From the NCBI GenBank assembly GCA_030549205.1, contig JAUKTV010000008.1, positions 992,001 through 1,056,000 on the forward strand: 64,000 nucleotides of DNA. The letters are read 5' to 3'. Position 1 is the stretch's first letter, and each line of letters begins with the position of its first letter. Below the pieces are notes generated by a model. It searched no databases. It was given only the letters and a program-made list of their open reading frames with translations, and was not told where the DNA came from. The DNA is from Apiosordaria backusii (taxonomy: Eukaryota; Ascomycota; Sordariomycetes; Sordariales; Lasiosphaeriaceae). A program made the position numbers and the translations under genes. This document shows, piece after piece, positions 10,615 through 23,109 of this stretch.

Positions 10615-12308
10615 GCAGTCGCTCGGGAGGCTGTTCTTGGGTGGGGTGTGGTGGGATTGAGATTTGATGATGGGGGGTTGGGTGACGAGCAATAAAAACA
10701 ACAGATGAAAGAGAAGGGCGGGTCAGTGTTGGAGTGTTGGAGTACGAAAAAGCTCGAGTTTTCAGCAACAAGGGGATGGACGGTGTTGGAGTACGAAAAA
10801 GAGTCGGAATATGTTTTGGCGTACATTGTCAAAAAAAGATTGTCTATATGGGACTTGTGCTTGGGTCGTTTTGGCGTTATTTAATCATTTCGTCAAAGTT
10901 TGGGGAGTTGGAGTCGGATACCTATTTTCACCACCTGTCTGGCGATTTCGGTGTCGGGGTATCTTTTTTTTTTTTTAAAAAGAGCAAAAGGGGTGTTTGC
11001 CAGGTGTTCTTATTTCCTGGAGGAGGATATGTCCCTGATTACCCACTACGGGGGTCTCGGGGGCGTGTTTGGTTTAAGTTTAGCTTCGATGTTCGGATAT
11101 TTTCTCTCTTCTTTTTCTTTCTCCTTTTCTTTTTCTCTTTCTCTCTCTCTCTACCTACCACACACAGCGAGACTCAACTCACCGTTCATTTGCCTATTGG
11201 GCCCTTCCCCTCAGCGGTTGGGTAGCTTCTAGGCTGTGTTGGATTGATTGCGTCAGTTGGTGATGGATGGGTCAGGAGATGAGAGTTTTATGACGATTAT
11301 TTTATGACCACCGAAACAAAGGGGAAGAAGAAGAAGAAGAAGGAACAAAGAGGAGAGGAGGAGGTTGTTTATGTTATGACCACGTTATGATCAATTGTTA
11401 TGATATTTGTTTTTTTTCTCTTGTTACATACAGAACTCAGAAGTACCTACCTTAGGACAGAAACAGAACAGAAAAGAGATGTTTATATATTGTATGTACA
11501 GTTTGGAGGTGCCAAGAGTGTTAATGGTGATGTAGATAATAGTGAGGGGGTGGTTGTGTGGGAGGAATTTGAGAATTCCACAATGGTTTCCTTAAGAATA
11601 TGCATGTTTTATGACTGTGTTATGAGGTGTTTTACAGACATGTTCTTTGACCAACGATGACAAGTAATACATCACACTACACGGATACATTAATCATTAC
11701 AAGGACCATCAACCACGCAAGAAACAACCACACTCAGCCACAAGATTGAATTGCCCTTTCTAGACATGGTAGGAAACACATCCCACATATACATCCCTGG
11801 CCCCGCTCAAGCCGCAATAATAATCACTGCACGACCAAACACAACATAACCCCCAAAATATGTACATACAAAGAACGAACGCTGTAGCCTTTCGCAGAAC
11901 AAATGTATAAGATGCCAAATTATACCACCGCTGTGATCATCACCGATTCGTGACATCAAAACAAAAACCAAAACCAAAGCCAATAAAACCTATTTATAGA
12001 TGACCACCGCTCCCATCACCACCCACTGTGGCATCCCTGCAGTATTTCATCACCCGAATGAAGCAACAGGGAAAGGGCCCGTAATAATCCCTCCCCTAAA
12101 ACCCCAATCTCCAGTGACAGCCCATGATGAACAGGATCATGACACGCCGTACATATAGTTCCATGCTCTTATCAGACGCCCAAACACCATGCTTTCTTTC
12201 AAGACAGATAAAAACCCAAAACACAACTGCCACCCAACCGTTCTCCCACCCCCCGCATTCAACCCTGTGGTTGATCACCTCTTACAACAGTAGAAAATAT
12301 CCGTCATA
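10615..12308. other. Convergent intergenic region, 3' ends of two genes
   Basis: This holds the 3' regions of the disordered-protein gene (+) and the MGA2-like gene (-). An AATAAA at 10691 suits the plus-strand gene. A 17-base direct repeat (GTTGGAGTACGAAAAAG) occurs near 10734 and 10782, a CT-rich run near 11100-11150, and a cluster of TTATGA words at 11288-11404. No coding sequence is supported. Confidence 0.7.
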
Positions 12309-15300
12309 TCATACTAGCTGGCCAAGGACAGCACCCTGAGGAACCCGCACATTGGTGATGACCTCCCTAATAGTCGAGCCCCAATAAGGCAAGCTGCTGT
12401 AGAACATGGCGCCCATCATGAGGACGAGGAGAGGGATCTATGGTCATGTCAGTATTTCGCTGATGAACAAAAAAGTGCAGCGGAGTGGTACATACCCAAA
12501 TGAAGAAGAGATTGATGTCTCCACTCAGCCTCTTCATCCTTTCCGCGCGCGCCCGACGAATCCTTTCCCGCTGCTCCACTGTGATGGCGTTCTTGGGACC
12601 AATTTCAATCAAAGAAGGCATGTCTTCATCCGAGAGTTGCTCTTCCACCGCTGCGGTAGCAGCCTCCGCAGTGGAAGCCTCCTGGGTCGAAGGTCCGGCT
12701 TCATCGTACAGGGCAGCGCACTTGACATCCGCCTCGGCTTCCGCAGTAGCTTGAGCTGCAGATGATTGCTTCTTGTCATAAGCGCCTTGCTGGAAGATCT
12801 CGCTGTACGCCGGGGGGCCTGGATTGTTGGAGGCTGAGTGCTAGTGGTTAACGACGAGAGAGCGTGCCATAGCTCCTTGATAGATGAGAAATCCTCCACG
12901 TTCGAGTCTGGGCGCGGGGTGCCCAGGTTGGGAACCATCGCTGCTAACCGTTGCATCATCGCTGCCTGGTAGTCTGGCATCTGGGGAATGAACGGCATTG
13001 GCAAATTCTGTAGTACGTTGAGCTGCATCGCTTGTTGGAGTTGCTGGAACTGAGTCGTCATATGGTCCCTAAACGCTGTCATGGCGGCTGTCGGTAAGGC
13101 AAGCCCACCGAGCCCATCGGTGCCCCGGCGTTGCCGACGAGGCCCATCATCTGCTGGCGGAGTTGGTGCGGTAGCGTTGTTTTCACGCATATCAAGCCAG
13201 TCCTCTCCTTCGTCAGCATTCTCCGAGGCTTCGTCACTCTCTTCTGTGGTCGCGAAGGTCGAATACTCTGCACTTTCTTCGCCCTCATCAGCTTCCACCT
13301 TGAGACTGTTGTCACTTTCTGGAGCTTTGCTGGCCGGCTCTGGAAGGGCCTTCGTAAGGTTAAGCGCACTGCTGACCCTGCTGTGGAGCGAAACGCCACT
13401 GCGAGAACGGGTGTGTGACTCGAAGCGGTTGATTGCTTGAATGACCGCCGGTGATTTGGCCACATCTGCCGCAGTCAGGCCCGACAATGTTCGCAAGGTG
13501 GAATCCGCACCATGGGCTGTCAAGAGGCGGATGATATCCGGCCGGTTTTTGAGAGATGCCATGTGCAATGCCGTGTAGCCAGCCTTGTCTCGCACATCGG
13601 GATTTGCCCCCCGGGCTAAAAGACCGGCAACGAAGCGATGAAGACCCAAATAGCACGCAAGATGCAAAGCTGTCTGGCCCGTTGTCCTCGTCCTCAGGTT
13701 GAACCGAGCGGCATGTGGGCTATCATCAAGGTCGATCATCTCCAAAACATTCAGAAGCTGGGCCTCGATATTGGCGCCGGTTGGTCGGCCATTGAATGAT
13801 CCTTCCGCCCCAGTCAGCCCGCCCCCAGCGCCGAAGCTGTCCTGTGATTCCGCATTCATGGCGACGATCTGCTGCGCAAATCCAAAGACACCGCCTGCCC
13901 TCCCGTTCATCTTGCTGTTGAGGACAGCAAAGGCGAGATTGAGGATCTGCTGTTCGCTGTCCTCCTTGTACATGAACCACACAGGGTGTCCTTGTGTTTC
14001 GAGTTGAGCGTCCTTGAAAGTGATCCTTACGCTGCCCGAAGAATCGGCCGGGGGAACGAGACACACGAGAGATTCCGGGCCCCAGAATGTTGTTGTCGTC
14101 GCCGGTTTACCACCAAACATGACTTCCACGCCCATCTTGAACCCTTTCCCTAACACAGTGACTTCATAGCCTCCTAGTACCGAACCTTCCTGGGGAACCA
14201 CCTTGTGTATCACCGGAATTTGGGAAACAGCGGTTGAGATGGCGCTGGCTGGGCCGGACGCGTACATGTTCCTCGGCGCAACTTGAGCAAGAGCAGGACC
14301 GGCACGTGGCGTAGGCGTAGTAATGGTTGCCATGGAACTGCTGGGGCTCGGGGCTCGACTTTGGTGGAGCGACGATGTCCCTGAAAACAAACCAGCGCCT
14401 CCATTGTCCAGGCTCGTGATTCCGTGAGGATTGAATAGTGATGGTTGGTTGTGATTGGGCGTCGGTGGTCCGCTGGCAAGCGCTGGTGACATCTGTAACT
14501 GGCCCGGGGCCATCGTACCTGTTGGCGAAACGAACATTCCATCAGGCGGAAGCCCCAGATGCGCAGGCGGCATGTGTCGATATTGGGGTGATGGTGTTGA
14601 CGAGACCGAGGGGCCAACGGCTGAGCCCGGTAGCTGTGATACGGGAGACAAGGCCGTTTCGAGCCGTGTCGTAGCCTGCTTCCTCTTCTTCGATGGCTGC
14701 TGTCCGGGGAGGGGGCCAGAGGGGGCCGGGCGCACAAGAACACGAGAAGCTTGACTTGGTTGGTCAGGCGGTTGTGAAGGGATCGATGAGTTGCGCCTAT
14801 CTGCTCCATTTGACTCAGGAGGCGAGGGGTGGAAAATTGTACCATCGACGGCATGCCTATTCATTCCAGCCTGGGCTACATTTTCAGCACCATGGGGAGT
14901 CTTGTGATCATCGGTGATCATGATCGAGGGCGATAAAGCCTGGGCAACGAATTCTCCCCTGAAGTCGGTGAGCGTGAAGATGACCTGGAAGCCCATCTTT
15001 TCAGTATGGTGTCGGCAATAACACGCAATTCTCATGGGAGCCTCGACGGTCCAGGGTGCACCCGGCTGCACCATATGCACTTGCAGTTGGCCCGATTCGT
15101 CAGTCTCCCCCTTGGGAGCTTCCCACTCCCTGACCTCGCCAGTGTTGAAAACAATTACTCGATACAGCTCGTCCTGCTTCCAAAGCTCTTCGTCTTCGGG
15201 TTTTTTGACCTTTTTGCGTGCCGCCCGCTTCCGCTCTCGTGATACACAATTTTGGCAGATGGTGACCTCCCCGCCGTCCTGAGGTTTTGGACCTTCATCG

Positions 15301-16546
15301 CTCCCGTCTGCGGACTGTGAGGACGGTAGAGTCGGCTTTACTCTGGGCACCTTGGCTGCCTTGCGCGCTTGCTCCATGGCCGCCTCTCTGAGCTCCTTGT
15401 TCTGCATTGCACTTGTGCAAACAAGCCGAACATGCAACTCCAATGTGTCCGGAGCCGGTTCCGGGGTAGGCTTCGCGAGAAGCTTCGGTTTGCTGATAGT
15501 GTACGTGGGAAGATGTATCTTTTTGATACCAGGGGGAAGCGGCGTTAGGTTCAACTTGATCGGAATCTGCGTCTCAACGCGTGACTTGGAGGGTGTTGGG
15601 TCAATCGTAAGCCTGAAAGGCTGTGGTTGTGTCAAGAGCCCCCTGTTGTAGTTGAGTGGCGGTGCCACGTTTCCTGGAAACTGTGTCGGAACAGGTGCCA
15701 TTTGCGTCAAGGCATTCGCATTCACCCCCATTCCCACTGGAGGCCATGTTGGGTAGGGGCTAGCTGCTGGCAGGCCATGGAAGTATTGTGGTGACTGAGG
15801 GTTCAACATTCGTGGGGAAAAGGGTGATGTCTCGCGCGATGTTTCGATCGACATGTCATTTGTCGAGTGCTTGAATTCAAAAGGCTTCCCGTAGCTGTCA
15901 GCTGGCCATTCGAAATCACTCGCCAAAAAAGAACACTCACCATGTACAGAGTACCGGAATTACCAAATATTAAGGAGTCGGCGTGGCTCGTCTGTGGTGA
16001 CAATTGTTGAGCTGTTTCATAGCCAGCACTGTTTGGAGAACTGAAGTCTGATTGTGGCTCTATCGCCCCTCCGAAACCTAGCCCGTCAAAACCATTCCGT
16101 CCGTCGATAGTTTGCTCCGTCTTCCACTCTGGTTTGATATCCGCCCCGCCGAGCACTGGGCCATCCTTGGGGTTTGTTAATGATGTGCTAGTGACCGTTG
16201 TGCTCACTGGGCCGTTGGAAGAACCCGAGTCGGCAAGCGAATTCCGCGAACTGGTGTTCAAATTGACCTGGCCCACGGGAAGAGCATCTGAAGGGGACAC
16301 AGGGATGGAGAAGTCATCCCCTATTTCGTCCATAGCATCGGGCCCTGAGGGAAGAGGACTCCCATCCGAATCAAAGTATTCTTCTGGAAAGGACTCGTTT
16401 CCATATCCTTGCATCATCATGGAAAACTGGCTCTCGTGAGCATACTGGCCGTCGGTTAAATTATCGAACTGGAGGTCGTATGTCGACATTGGTTGGTCCA
16501 TGTTGGGCGGTTCGCGATTCAACGCGGCCGGTCCTGCCGTGGCCAT
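12309..16546 (-). CDS. mga2: MGA2/SPT23-like ER-anchored transcription activator
   Basis: MGA2/SPT23 proteins sit in the ER or nuclear membrane, sense lipid saturation or oxygen, are processed by the proteasome, and then activate the OLE1 delta-9 desaturase gene. Exons: 16546-15941, 15884-12496 and 12437-12309. Features in order: a disordered acidic N-terminus, an IPT/TIG domain near residues 758-840 (IHKVVPQEGSVLGGYEVTV), ankyrin repeats near 933-1010 (TGQTALHLACYLG, GYTALHMAS), and a C-terminal membrane segment created by the last splice (NLFFIW joined to IPLLVLMMGAMFY). The last intron is 12438-12495 (GTATGT...TAG). The first intron, 15885-15940, has a GTGAGT donor and a CTGAC branch point, but its acceptor could be placed differently. 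The frame changes inside exon 2 at the C-run 12812-12817; one added C gives about 1374 residues. An alternative start is the Met codon at 16501. Confidence 0.9.
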
Positions 16547-18449
16547 CGAGGCTGGTATGCGACCAGCTGGGAATGATTTGGGCCGCTGTTGAGCAAATAA
16601 TCGAGTAAATTGGGATTGGAAACGGTTAGAGGAGGGCAATTCGGCGTGCGCGTCGTGTATGCCGTGGGTTGTTGCCGGTGTCGTGTGCGAACGTCGAAGC
16701 AACTCGGACTCGGAGCAATTTAGGGAATGATGTTGTTTTTGTTGGGACAGCAAGAGTCAAAGTGGGAACGAGGCCAAATTGTGCCTAGGCGGGGTTCACA
16801 GGGTGTCGCGATGGTCGGGCAGCCGAATCGTCTCCTGGTAAACACGGCGAAAAAGCAAATGTCCAGGCCGATGTGGATGATGGCAACGGAAAGAGAGTGG
16901 AGGTGAGGTCCTGGTCCCGATGGCCAGTGGTCGGCGGCGGTTGGGTCGGTGGTCGGGGAGAGAACAGCTCGGAAGGCGGTAAGCGAAAAATGAGCACTGG
17001 CCAATTGTCGATGCCGGACCCTTGCAATGGCAAAATCGCCCAGGCTGGCTCGCCCAACACTTGACCCAGAAAGTCAAGTCGTCACTCTCTCGTCACTCTG
17101 TCAAAATCCGCTCGACGGTCGTCCGGAAGCCTGTGTTGTGTGGTTTTTGGTGTCTCGGAGCATATAGCTAGCAAGGCAAGGGAAAACAAAAGGTGAGCAA
17201 GCTGAAGTAAGGTAAGGAAAGTTGAAGTCGGAGGCACTTGTAACCAAGAGTGAAGACCGGACCGCTTTGCACACCGTGGACCTCTGGGTCAACCTGAAAG
17301 TGGGGGCTGTGGAACGCAGGGAAAGCGTGGTGCTTCTGTCAGCCACTGCCAATCCCAAATTTTAGGGTAAAGCTAAGGTACCGCAAGGTGGGAACTGTCA
17401 CTTGCTGTCAAGCTCTCCCTGACGGATACAGGGAGCACTTGGATATTTCACTTCTAGATATCAGCAGAGACAAAAGTCCTGGGTACGGGAACGTCGGGAG
17501 GATTCTCAAACTGAACCCTTCGGGAGGGTCTACCACCGCCGCAGGCACGCATGCTCTTCCTTTTTTTGAGGGTGTTGTGTGCCCCAGATAACCTATCCGT
17601 GGATGCGTTCGACAGACAGCTGTCATCCATACTTGCTGCCAGTTGTTCCTGAGTTCGGTGCCTCTTTTTGATGCAACACACACATCACGCATCTGGACTG
17701 CGGATCCACCGGCCTAATAAATGTCTTGGTCTGGATCGCAGCAAAGTGGAAGAAGATGGGACGACGCTATTCCGCAATGATGACTTGATGGAGATCCGGA
17801 CCCATTCACACCTTTTTGAGAGCTGTCACTAGCTTTAACTCTGATAATGTAAATCTGGAGAAGCTGCTCCGTGAGGGCGGCCCTGGGCGCACGGGCACCA
17901 TCATGAAGATGTCTTCCAAGTCTCAGACGACGAAAATACCATGCTGGAATGGAATCTTCGGTATTTGTGTATCAGTACTGCAGATGATACAAGCGAATTG
18001 ATATGTCTCTATCGAGGTTTTCACCAAGCGAAATAACAATCCCAGCCTTCCAGTCGCCTGGGTCGACGAACTTGGTCTAACACACCAGAGTCTAGCCTAC
18101 TATCGTAAGCCTCTCGGCGCCGGAAAGGGGACAAGGGGAAACGCGTCATTTTGTGGACGGTCCGCTGTGGGAACCTGACGCTAGCAGAGAGCACTATCGG
18201 CTATAATGATGGATGAATTACGGAACGGTTTCGAGTATTTCTTTTTCCTATTACCGACACCAAAATCGTTCTAAACTCCTCGCTATGGTGAAAATCAAAA
18301 CGATAAAAAAGGAGGTTGGAGGCAGATGTGAGGTCTCTTGCCTGCCGTTACTGCGTCTGGGTACATGTAAAGAATGTCCCCATCCACCACTGGGCCCTGT
18401 TTCTGACCCCAAATGTAGGTAATCCCGGATAATCCGGACTACCGAGTAG
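16547..18449. other. MGA2 promoter and antiporter 3' region
   Basis: Both flanking genes are on the minus strand, so this is the promoter and leader of the MGA2-like gene plus the 3' region of the antiporter gene. An open frame continues upstream of the MGA2 ATG to about 16753 but contains no further ATG. Nothing else is supported. Confidence 0.65.
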
Positions 18450-20449
18450 TTAGGTACTGTCAGCATTGTGAGTAACGGTTGGTCCCGGTGCTGGGGTCGG
18501 TCCTGTGAGTGCCGGAGACTCGTCCGGGAACCGGATAGCCCGTCCTGGGTGTACTGGTGATTCGAGGTCCGTTTCGACGGCGCTGCTAGAACCGTCGAAA
18601 CGCATGATGGGCCCCTCAGGGCCAGCCGTTGGCGTCTTGATATCCGCCTCACCATGAACCGGCCGCTGAATGACGGTACCACCAATTCGGTACACAGCAC
18701 GTCGTGTGTCTGTCGAAGGAGGCTCTGTGGCTGGGAGCTCGTCTCCGGAGTTCCTCCGTGGCCGTCGAGCAACAAGCGTGCCCACTCTGCCCCGGATAGG
18801 CGGCAAAAACTCTCGGCCATCAGATGTCACAGACATTCCTCTCGAGAAGGTCCGGGGAAGGTAGAAACCCAGCTTCCCAAGCGGGATACTCAGGCCATGT
18901 ACAACAATACTGCAAATGGCCAGGAACCACACCACAACCTTGACCACCTCCCCCAAATGTTCCACATCCTCCCTCGGCCTCCCATCCACCTCCATCGTCT
19001 TCAAAAACTCCAGCGTGATATAAAGGTAAAAGATCGCCGACACCCCCACCGGCCCAAAGAAACCCACAAATATCGCCTGCCTGACCTCCTCAATCTGGGG
19101 GATAAACTTGTGAATCGCAAACACCCACGGCAACCTCCTAAACATCAACACCAGCACTCCCAAGATAATCAGCCGATACAACGGCACCACCCCGTCGTTG
19201 ACCAAAAACTCATGCCACGGACAAACCGCCCCCAGCCACATAAAAACCGACACATTCAGCAGCATATCAATCGTCGGCTGCAACGAATCATCCAACGTCT
19301 CCAACCGAAACCAGTCATCCCAAGTAAACGCATTGCCCGCGATAAAACAAGCAAGCACATCATCACTCCCAATCATCCCACAAGTTCCCACGATAAACAA
19401 CTATCAACAAACTCATTAGCACATTCCACTCAAACCCGCCCTCCCAGGAGCAACTCAACCTACCGCCAGCGAAATAGCAAAAACCAAAAAACTCTCCCTA
19501 TCCACAAACTTCCTCTCCTCAGCCCAATGCAACAACTGATTCGCCCCCCAACCCACCACCCACCCATAAACCACACTCAACAGTATCGTATACCCCCAAG
19601 TCTCCCCAAACCACATCCCCATCGCCCCCTTCACCTCCCCCCCTCCCCACACCACCTGCAGCAAATACAGCCCCAAAAACAAAAAAGGATACCCCAACCC
19701 ATCATTCGCCCCGCTCTCCGCAATAATAATCTGCTGCAGCTCCTTCGGAACATTATGATCCGCAAATTTCCCCTTCACAATCACGTTGCTCAACACCGGA
19801 TCAGTAGGCGTCACGCAGCTCCCCACCACCAGCGCTTCCAAGAACCCAATCTTCGGGACTAGACCCCAGATGAGCAGAGAAGTGGAGAGCCACATGGCCG
19901 TCATGATCGGGCCTAGCAGCCACAAGAGGGGACACCATTGCTTCTGGAGGTAGCGGGAGGGGAGCTGGACGCCGGCGAGGACTAGCTGAATGCCCAGGAC
20001 GAGGCGGGTGAAGTAGAGGGTGACGAGATTCAAAGCTTCTTGGGATCCAGAGGTGTACTCGAGGGGTTTGATCAGGTTGGCGGCCGAGGGGGAGAAGGCT
20101 ACGCCTGCTAGGAGGGAGATTACTTTGTTGTGAAAGTCAGTTAATATCGCCCTTTTGATATGGCGGTTCTTCTGCGGGGGGGAGGGTTATGTCATGTAGG
20201 TAAGAAGTATAATAAAGGCAGGGTAAGTAAGTAAGAGGGGGGCTTATGTAAGGTGGGTGAGAGGTGATAGGCAAAGTACCTAGGTAACAGGGGGAGCATG
20301 CAACGTAAGTCTATAACAAGGGGCCACATACAAGCCTCACTCAAGTAAAAATTCTCCTTGCACAAATACGACACCAGCCCAAACAGCGATATCCAACCCC
20401 CCAGCACACTCAACACAATATTGAAGTTGGTTATCGCCAAGGTAGGCAT
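18450..20449 (-). CDS. nha1: Plasma-membrane Na+(K+)/H+ antiporter, NHA1/SOD2 type
   Basis: The protein exports Na+ or K+ in exchange for protons and supports salt tolerance and pH balance at the plasma membrane. Three exons, 20449-20332, 20122-19464 and 19400-18450, give 575 residues. The first intron is 209 bp with an AAG acceptor; splicing it gives KENFYLSEALISLLAGVAFSP, the expected family sequence. The second is 63 bp (GTAGGT...TAG). Many hydrophobic segments are present. The exchanger signature is intact: GSCVTPTDPVLSN and ESGANDGLGYPFLF, the latter holding the Asn-Asp pair used for ion binding in cation/proton antiporters. The cytoplasmic tail after the last membrane segment is only about 130 residues, much shorter than in S. 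cerevisiae Nha1 and nearer to S. pombe Sod2. No gene on the opposite strand is credible. Confidence 0.93.
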
Positions 20450-21055
20450 CTTGGCGCCAAGCTGTCAAACTCTCTCCCCGGCTCCGGCTCCGGGTTGGTT
20501 GTGTGGGTCAGCACTTCTTCAATAAACTTCGCCGGGAGCTCCGGAATTCGAGGTCCGAATCCTCCGGACCGGGCGGCGCGGGACCGCTTGTGATTTGTTT
20601 TTGGTTGACCTTAAAATCAGCCACCAAAATGTGGTGTGTGTGGTAGCTTCGAGGCTTGATTGAGGGGGCGAATGTTATTGGCGCGGCATTGGATATGTCT
20701 AGCTTCTTGCGTTTGACGGATTGTTTGGGTGAGGTGTGAATCAGTATCAAATTTCAAGAGTTGATACGAGCTTAGACTTGTAAACCAATCAACAAAATAG
20801 TCAACACTCGCAGCGACGGCAACCGTTATCGCAGCGTCAAGGAAAAAAGAGAGTTTACAAGAACCAGCAAAACGGTGGCGCCAAGCCCGCTTTTGAAGAC
20901 ACTGGTATCCGTGCCCCACTTTTGTGAACACACATCTCAGGCACGGGCAAGACCGATGGGTTGCTGGCAGCCATGATAAAAGGCTCGGTCGATCATAAAG
21001 CTTAAAAACTGAGACGAAGGGTGCTCATAGGACTCTCGAGGTGGAGATATTAAGT
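20450..21055. other. Antiporter promoter region
   Basis: This holds the likely promoter of the minus-strand antiporter gene and the downstream flank of the tRNA gene. No coding sequence is supported. Confidence 0.65.
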
Positions 21056-21061
21056 AAAAAA
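21056..21061 (-). terminator. RNA polymerase III terminator of the tRNA-Gly gene
   Basis: Six A residues on the plus strand, read as T6 on the coding strand, lie 19 bases past the tRNA 3' end. This is the normal pol III stop signal. Confidence 0.8.
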
Positions 21062-21080
21062 TGCAAAATATAATGATAAT

Positions 21081-21152
21081 TGCGGCCATCGGGAATCGAA
21101 CCCGACTCTAATGCTTGGAAGGCATTAATGCTAACCACTACACCATGGCCGC
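21081..21152 (-). tRNA. tRNA-Gly(UCC)
   Basis: The minus strand folds as a complete cloverleaf: a 7-bp acceptor stem (GCGGCCA with TGGCCGC), a D-arm, a perfect 5-bp anticodon stem (AATGC with GCATT) around the loop CTTCCAA, which gives anticodon UCC, and a T-arm with the B-box GGTTCGATTCC. The 3' CCA is not encoded, as is usual in eukaryotic nuclear genes, and there is no intron. It is 72 nt with the discriminator base A and is followed by a T6 terminator. Confidence 0.97.
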
Positions 21153-21808
21153 TTTGTTGGATGTTAAAATAGCGAGGTCATAGCGCTCATGTTCTAGCTG
21201 CTCTGCAGCTACCAGCACGTAGGTATTCGTAAAGCTGCATTGACAAGGTGTCATTATAGTAACATGAGTATCCTGGCCACGTCTCTTGCTTATGCACTTC
21301 GAGACTTGCTCTGCCATGCCCTCCGCCGACCAAGATTATCATCCATTAGAGTCACCATGGCCATACACCTCAAAGTCACACAGGAGACACATCGGCCAGA
21401 GTCACTGAAAGAGAACAAAGTTGCTACATTAACACCGCCACCGAAAGGAAATGCTGGTTTCTAGTCCTTGTCTAACGCCTGGCTATCCGTTTATCCTCCA
21501 TGCCCCCCAACCCATTGTCAAAGTAATAATCTAAAATGCTTCCCAGTCCATGTTGGTGTGATTGGTGGTGTAAATGTTTCGTGTGTTTGTTGCGCCGTCA
21601 TAATGCCAATCCGGATGACGAGAGGACTACCTAACTCCCTCGACTTCTGCTTTGCAAAACTCAATACTATGAAGAACAACATAAGATCTTCGCATGTTAG
21701 GTCGTTTTATGTAAGGCATGATGCAGCCCAGAGATGTCGTCGCCAGTCTTGAGTTGTGTGTAACTGTGTGTACCGCGCAAAGGGGGAGGTGAAGAGCCCA
21801 CGTAGTGA
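21153..21808. other. Intergenic between tRNA-Gly and TAD3
   Basis: This contains the upstream flank of the tRNA gene and the 3' region of TAD3. No coding sequence is supported. Confidence 0.65.
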
Positions 21809-23109
21809 CTAGGCATGGATGGCTTTGTCCACCTCTAGAGGCCTCATGCAGCCGCTTGACTCCCATTCCCAGGCAATCAAGCTCCAGTTCAACTCCCGGC
21901 GCCAAAACAGGCCAAGACCACGTCCACCATCGGCTCCCCCGAGAGAGGGATGACCGCAACCCCGATCTTCCGCGCTGAGCCCGCCCGTCAACGGCATACG
22001 GTGACGAAAGACAACCTTGCCCATGCGGGAGTGGAGTATCGCCATGGAGCACATGACGCAAGGCTCGTGCGTCAGGTACATCTCGAGACCGTGGCACAAG
22101 TAGCCATCTGGACTGGGATGTTCCAGCTCAAAGACCTTTCTTTCATCCTCGAGCATGGGCTTGTCCTGGAAGCACTCGTACTCTAGAATAGGTGTCGGAT
22201 TGGTCTGGGTTTGTCTGTTCTCGCATCGAACCAGCTTTTGAGCAACCATCGAGATGGCACGCATGACACAGTGCGCCATAGGGTTTCCTTCAGGTCCGCA
22301 TTTGCCTCGCTGGCACCAACGAGCGTCGCCGGCCAAGGCGACAATGGTAGTCTTGTCTTCCTCTCGTTGGATAACGCAAGCACCCATGGCCTCTCCAAAG
22401 CCTTCGGCCTGGGATTGGTGGGCGACTTGGTGTGCAAGGCTCATCCAGATAGCCGCATCGTCACTGATCTCGTCCGTGCTGCGGGCGATCATGGATGGAT
22501 GCGGTCCAAGAGGATTATTCTTGCGGTAGACGGCGGGCCAGAACTGCTGCGACCACATAGCCGCCTGGACCTGAGAAGCGGGTGCGACCATAGGGACGGG
22601 GATACTGCGAATAAACACTTCCTCACCCTCCATGCCCTCGAGCTTAGCCAGTTCCTGTCTGACCTCGTCCGCCTTGAGCATAGATTCTGGGCCGGCAATG
22701 ATGTATATCCAGTTCGACTTGCCGGTGTGGATCTGTCGGCTCTGTTGGGATTCGTTCATGAACTGCGCTTTGAGGTGGGCAGGGAGATCGCAAGGCTTGG
22801 CACATCGACGAAGGTGAGGGAAGCACTTAACCACCTCTTCGGACAGCAGCTCTCGCAACATCCTGTCGGCATGGTGAGTAGCTATAGCTAGAGACTGGGG
22901 GAGGCGGGGACGTACATGATTGCGGGGTTGGCTGTCTTTAAAGGCGTGCGAGTGATGAGGACCTTCGCAGTTACGTAGTCATCTCGCAGCTCCAGCGTCG
23001 TCTTGAGCGGAATGAGGACACCATGTTCGACTTCCCCACGCACGAGATCCTTCACGACGGGGTCTTGAGCGTCAAGAATCCGGTGGATAGAATTCTCTTC
23101 CTCGTCCAT
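21809..23109 (-). CDS. tad3: tRNA adenosine-34 deaminase, non-catalytic subunit TAD3
   Basis: TAD3 pairs with TAD2 to convert adenosine to inosine at wobble position 34 of several tRNAs. Two exons, 23109-22916 and 22862-21809, give 415 residues; the 53 bp intron has a GTACGT donor and a GACAG acceptor. The C-terminal half is a cytidine/deoxycytidylate deaminase fold with the zinc ligands in MAHCVMRAI and THEPCVMCSMAILHSRMG. The position that is Glu in catalytic deaminases (HAE) is Val here (HCV), the known mark of TAD3, so catalysis must come from TAD2. The N-terminal half, including the first exon, corresponds to the tRNA-binding extension of ADAT3/TAD3. The Met at 23109 starts a plausible acidic N-terminus (MDEEENSIHRILD). 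It is transcribed away from the PFK26-type gene. Confidence 0.93.

Noticed and set aside
9769..10701. 310-codon minus-strand frame opposite the disordered-protein gene
   Set aside because: It is the antisense shadow of a low-complexity coding region and is rich in Pro, Thr and His for that reason.
18654..19862. 402-codon plus-strand frame opposite the antiporter
   Set aside because: It mirrors the antiporter exons, is full of His, Pro and Arg, and runs across the antiporter's spliced intron.
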